A stretch of DNA of 8,224 nt from Nitrospinota bacterium (GTDB taxonomy: Bacteria; UBA8248), in contig WTGD01000398.1 in assembly GCA_011523725.1 (NCBI GenBank), forward strand, positions 1 to 8,224. The letters run 5' to 3'. Numbering within the stretch: the first letter of the stretch is position 1; the number at the start of each line of letters is the position of its first letter. Below, piece after piece: positions 6,570 to 8,224 of the stretch. The notes beneath the pieces are model-generated. The model was given only the letters and a program-made list of their open reading frames with translations. It had not been told where the DNA came from and did not search any database. Made by a program: the position numbers and the translations under genes.

Positions 6570-6596
6570 GACACGCCGTGGTGGGGGCCGTATCAT
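6568..6596 (+). promoter_or_regulatory. Predicted sigma70-like promoter for the EamA permease gene
   Basis: A consensus TTGACA (6568-6573) is followed after exactly 17 bases by TATCAT (6591-6596, 5 of 6 bases). Transcription would begin near 6603, giving a leader of about 110 bases before the ATG at 6714. The -35 element overlaps the end of the inverted repeat at 6526-6569 and the spacer overlaps the arm of another possible stem (6550-6557 with 6580-6587), so a regulator binding there could block it. Confidence 0.6.
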
Positions 6597-6701
6597 TTTT
6601 TCGGTTTCTGAAGCCTGCCCTTTGGAGCTTCCCTGAATCGAGGGCGATTTCATCCCCCCATCAGCCAAGAGATATGCGTGGCGAGCAGGGATGTCCGCGC
6701 C

Positions 6702-6707
6702 GGGGAG
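6702..6707 (+). promoter_or_regulatory. Ribosome binding site choosing ATG 6714 for the permease
   Basis: GGGGAG ends 6 bases before the ATG at 6714. The longer in-frame alternative, GTG at 6678, has only a weak AAGAGA upstream and would add a polar 12-residue stretch ahead of the first membrane helix. The ATG is therefore preferred. Confidence 0.65.
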
Positions 6708-6713
6708 TCGCGT

Positions 6714-7556
6714 ATGCCGCCGGAAGTCGTATTCGCGCTCATGTCGTTGTGTTTTCTCGGCGTCAATGACTTTCTCTACAAATGGGGCCAGCAGTGGGAG
6801 ATGCGCAGCGGCCCCTTCATGTTCCTGCAAAACATGGCTTATCTGCCCAACGCCTTCGGCCTGGCCTATTACCGTGATGAGTTGCTCCTGAACCCGGGCC
6901 TCGCTTTCGGGTTCATCAACGGGATTCTGGCGTTCACCGCGTTTTTGTTCGTCCTGCTCGCCTTAAGAAAGGGCGAGGCGGTGGCGCTCGTGCCGATCGT
7001 CCGCCTGAATTTCGCGGTAACGGCCGCCCTCACGATTTTTTTCCTGGGCGAGAGCGTCAATCTCATCAAGGGCCTCGCCCTGGTTCTGGCGGCTCTCGCC
7101 GTGACGGCGGGCGGCAGCGTCGCGGCGGCGTCCGTCGGGGACAAGCGCTCCGTGGGCCTGGCGATTGGCGCCATGTGCATGTTCGGCGTCATTGGACTGT
7201 TCTATAAACTCGGACTCGGGATGGGGGCCAAACCCGCCATGATGACGGCCATGCAAAGCGTGGGCGTCTTCTGCATGGCCGTGCCCTACCTGCTCCTGCA
7301 AAAGAATCCGTTGCCCAGGCGCGGCGTGCCGCTCTGGCTCCCCTTCGTGTGCGGCGTGCTCACCTCATCGAGTTACGTGGCCATCGCCGTGGGGTTCACT
7401 TATGGCGAGGCGGTCGTCGTGGCGCCCATCGCGCAGTTGAGCTTCGTGTTGACCGGGGTGCTCGCCATCATCTTCCTGAAGGAGAAGCTGACGCTGAGAA
7501 AAGGGGTGGGTGTCGTCTTCGCCGCGGCGTCCGTGCTCCTCTTTTCCAGAGGATAA
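6714..7556 (+). CDS. EamA/DMT-superfamily permease
   Basis: The protein has 280 residues from ATG 6714 and is almost wholly hydrophobic, with about ten likely membrane helices, as expected for a ten-helix drug/metabolite transporter of this length. The two EamA halves are visible as an internal repeat: GEAVALVPIVRLNFAVTAAL then TIFFLGESVNLIKG (residues 87-120) against GEAVVVAPIAQLSFVLTGVL then AIIFLKEKLTLRKG (231-264). Both have the conserved small-residue and Pro core followed by a Glu (113 and 257) after a short aromatic/hydrophobic run, and both end in an Ala/Val-rich final helix. The family moves small metabolites across the inner membrane, often exporting amino acids or organic acids; the substrate is unknown here. 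A charged linker (DKRS, about 143-146) separates the halves. It is transcribed from its own predicted promoter, divergent from the Nudix operon, and ends 3 bases from the stop of the convergent CoA-transferase gene. Confidence 0.88.
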   Translation: MPPEVVFALMSLCFLGVNDFLYKWGQQWEMRSGPFMFLQNMAYLPNAFGLAYYRDELLLNPGLAFGFINGILAFTAFLFVLLALRKGEAVALVPIVRLNFAVTAALTIFFLGESVNLIKGLALVLAALAVTAGGSVAAASVGDKRSVGLAIGAMCMFGVIGLFYKLGLGMGAKPAMMTAMQSVGVFCMAVPYLLLQKNPLPRRGVPLWLPFVCGVLTSSSYVAIAVGFTYGEAVVVAPIAQLSFVLTGVLAIIFLKEKLTLRKGVGVVFAAASVLLFSRG

Positions 7557-7559
7557 CGC

Positions 7560-8224
7560 TTAGAGCACTTCCTCGTTTCGCAGGCGCTCGATTTCCGGGC
7601 GCGTCATGTCCAGCCATTCGTCGAGAATCGCTTCGGTGTGCTCCCCGAGGGTCGGCCCCGTCCAGGCGATGTCGAGAGGCGTCTGCGACATTCTCGGGAA
7701 TGCACCCTGCATGGGTACGGAACCGAAGTCCGCGTCCGGCACGTGGCGCACCAGGTTTCTCGCCTGAAAATGGGGGTCTGAGAGGATGTCTTCGATGTCG
7801 TAGACGGGGCTCGCCGTGACGCCGCCCGCGTTGAATCTCTCCATGTTCTCGTCGCAGCTATATCTTCCTATGGTGTCGGCCACAATGTTGTCGAGTTCGT
7901 CCTGATTCTCGACGCGCGTCTCGTTGTTCGAGAACCGCTCGTCGGTGATGATGTCTTCGCGTCCCATGGCGCGGGCGAGGCGCTCATACATCGGCTGGGT
8001 GGAGGCGGAAATCGCCACCCACTTCCCGTCGCTCGTGGGATAGATGTTTCTGGGCGCCGAGTTCTCGGAGCGGTTGCCCAGGCGCGGGCGCTTTTTCCCC
8101 TCGATGAGATAGCGGGCCGCCTGCGGACCCAGCATCGTGAAAAGCGGCTCGTAGAGCGCCAGATCGATGACCTGTCCCTTGCCGCCTCCCAGGGCATCTC
8201 GGTGATAAAGCGCGAACATGGTGG
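7560..8224 (-). CDS. Family III CoA-transferase (CaiB/BaiF type), C-terminal part (5' truncated by window edge)
   Basis: About 221 C-terminal residues are present of a protein usually near 400 long; the reading frame stays open to the right edge, so the Met at 8219 is internal, not the start. The visible part begins with the family segment ALYHRDALGGGKGQVIDLAL then YEPLF, followed by NIYPTSDGKWVAISASTQPM (the family's typical 'tkDGk.v.ia' strand), a helical middle region with FSNNETRVENQDELDNIVAD, the GGVTASPVYDIEDILSDPHF turn followed by QARNLV, and a C-terminal GEHTEAILDEWL. Family members move CoA between carboxylic acids, such as oxalate/formate, carnitine or mesaconate and succinate. The catalytic Asp lies in the missing N-terminal half and cannot be checked. 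The acyl substrate cannot be assigned. The stop is TAA (7562-7560), convergent with the permease gene and with no room for a separate terminator. Confidence 0.92.
   Translation of the reverse strand, partial: TMFALYHRDALGGGKGQVIDLALYEPLFTMLGPQAARYLIEGKKRPRLGNRSENSAPRNIYPTSDGKWVAISASTQPMYERLARAMGREDIITDERFSNNETRVENQDELDNIVADTIGRYSCDENMERFNAGGVTASPVYDIEDILSDPHFQARNLVRHVPDADFGSVPMQGAFPRMSQTPLDIAWTGPTLGEHTEAILDEWLDMTRPEIERLRNEEVL

Larger units (their letters stand above)
6408..6713. other. Divergent intergenic region between Nudix operon and permease
   Basis: These 306 bases hold no convincing gene. They contain the Nudix ribosome binding site, the 10-base palindrome at 6503, the inverted repeat at 6526-6569, the predicted rightward promoter at 6568-6596 and the permease leader. 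I found no convincing -35/-10 pair for the leftward operon: TTGAAA on the minus strand near 6486-6481 has only a weak -10 candidate (CGCAAT, 18 bases on). Confidence 0.7.

Noticed and set aside
1..8224. CRISPR array, insertion sequence, phage, toxin-antitoxin or other defence system
   Set aside because: No regularly spaced repeats, transposase, integrase, terminal inverted repeats or target duplications are visible, and all well-supported genes are housekeeping or metabolic types.

Overview
The window is GC-rich bacterial chromosomal DNA (about 60% by eye), tightly packed with housekeeping and metabolic genes. I see no plasmid, phage, insertion-sequence, CRISPR or RNA-gene signature. Gene content (NAD-dependent DNA ligase, GalU, paired CNNM/CorC proteins, an Ldh2-family dehydrogenase and a family III CoA-transferase) fits a free-living Gram-negative-type environmental bacterium, for example a deltaproteobacterial-like, Nitrospinota or Tectomicrobia lineage. 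That placement is an inference from general gene content and cannot be fixed from this window.

Layout. Bases 1-4069 are transcribed rightward: the 3' end of ligA (1-499), galU (588-1469) behind a good sigma70-like promoter that begins over the ligA stop codon, then two consecutive paralogous CNNM/CorC-type membrane proteins (1546-2817 and about 2819-4069) with essentially no gap between them. Bases 4141-6407 are transcribed leftward and look like a three-gene operon in the order Nudix hydrolase (6407-5943), small degenerate histidine-kinase-like protein (5946-5227, joined by a 4-base ATGA overlap) and Ldh2-type malate/lactate dehydrogenase (5214-4141). A divergent intergenic region of about 300 bases (6408-6713) holds a near-consensus sigma70 promoter, several inverted repeats and the leader of a rightward EamA/DMT permease gene (6714-7556). 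A leftward family III (CaiB/BaiF) CoA-transferase gene (7560 to beyond the right edge) converges on the permease with only 3 bases between the stop codons.

How the genes may work together. GalU supplies UDP-glucose for envelope polysaccharide, and the two CNNM proteins are probably a co-translated pair acting in divalent-cation transport at the inner membrane. The Nudix, kinase-like and dehydrogenase genes share an operon, but their functional link is unknown. The permease, dehydrogenase and CoA-transferase would fit organic-acid metabolism, but nothing in the sequence proves this.

The most unusual item is the kinase-like protein. It keeps the overall HisKA plus HATPase layout and the G2 glycine motif, but lacks the phospho-accepting histidine, the key N-box asparagine and the G1 aspartate-glycine motif. 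I did not find a clear previously undescribed multi-gene system; the other findings are modest.
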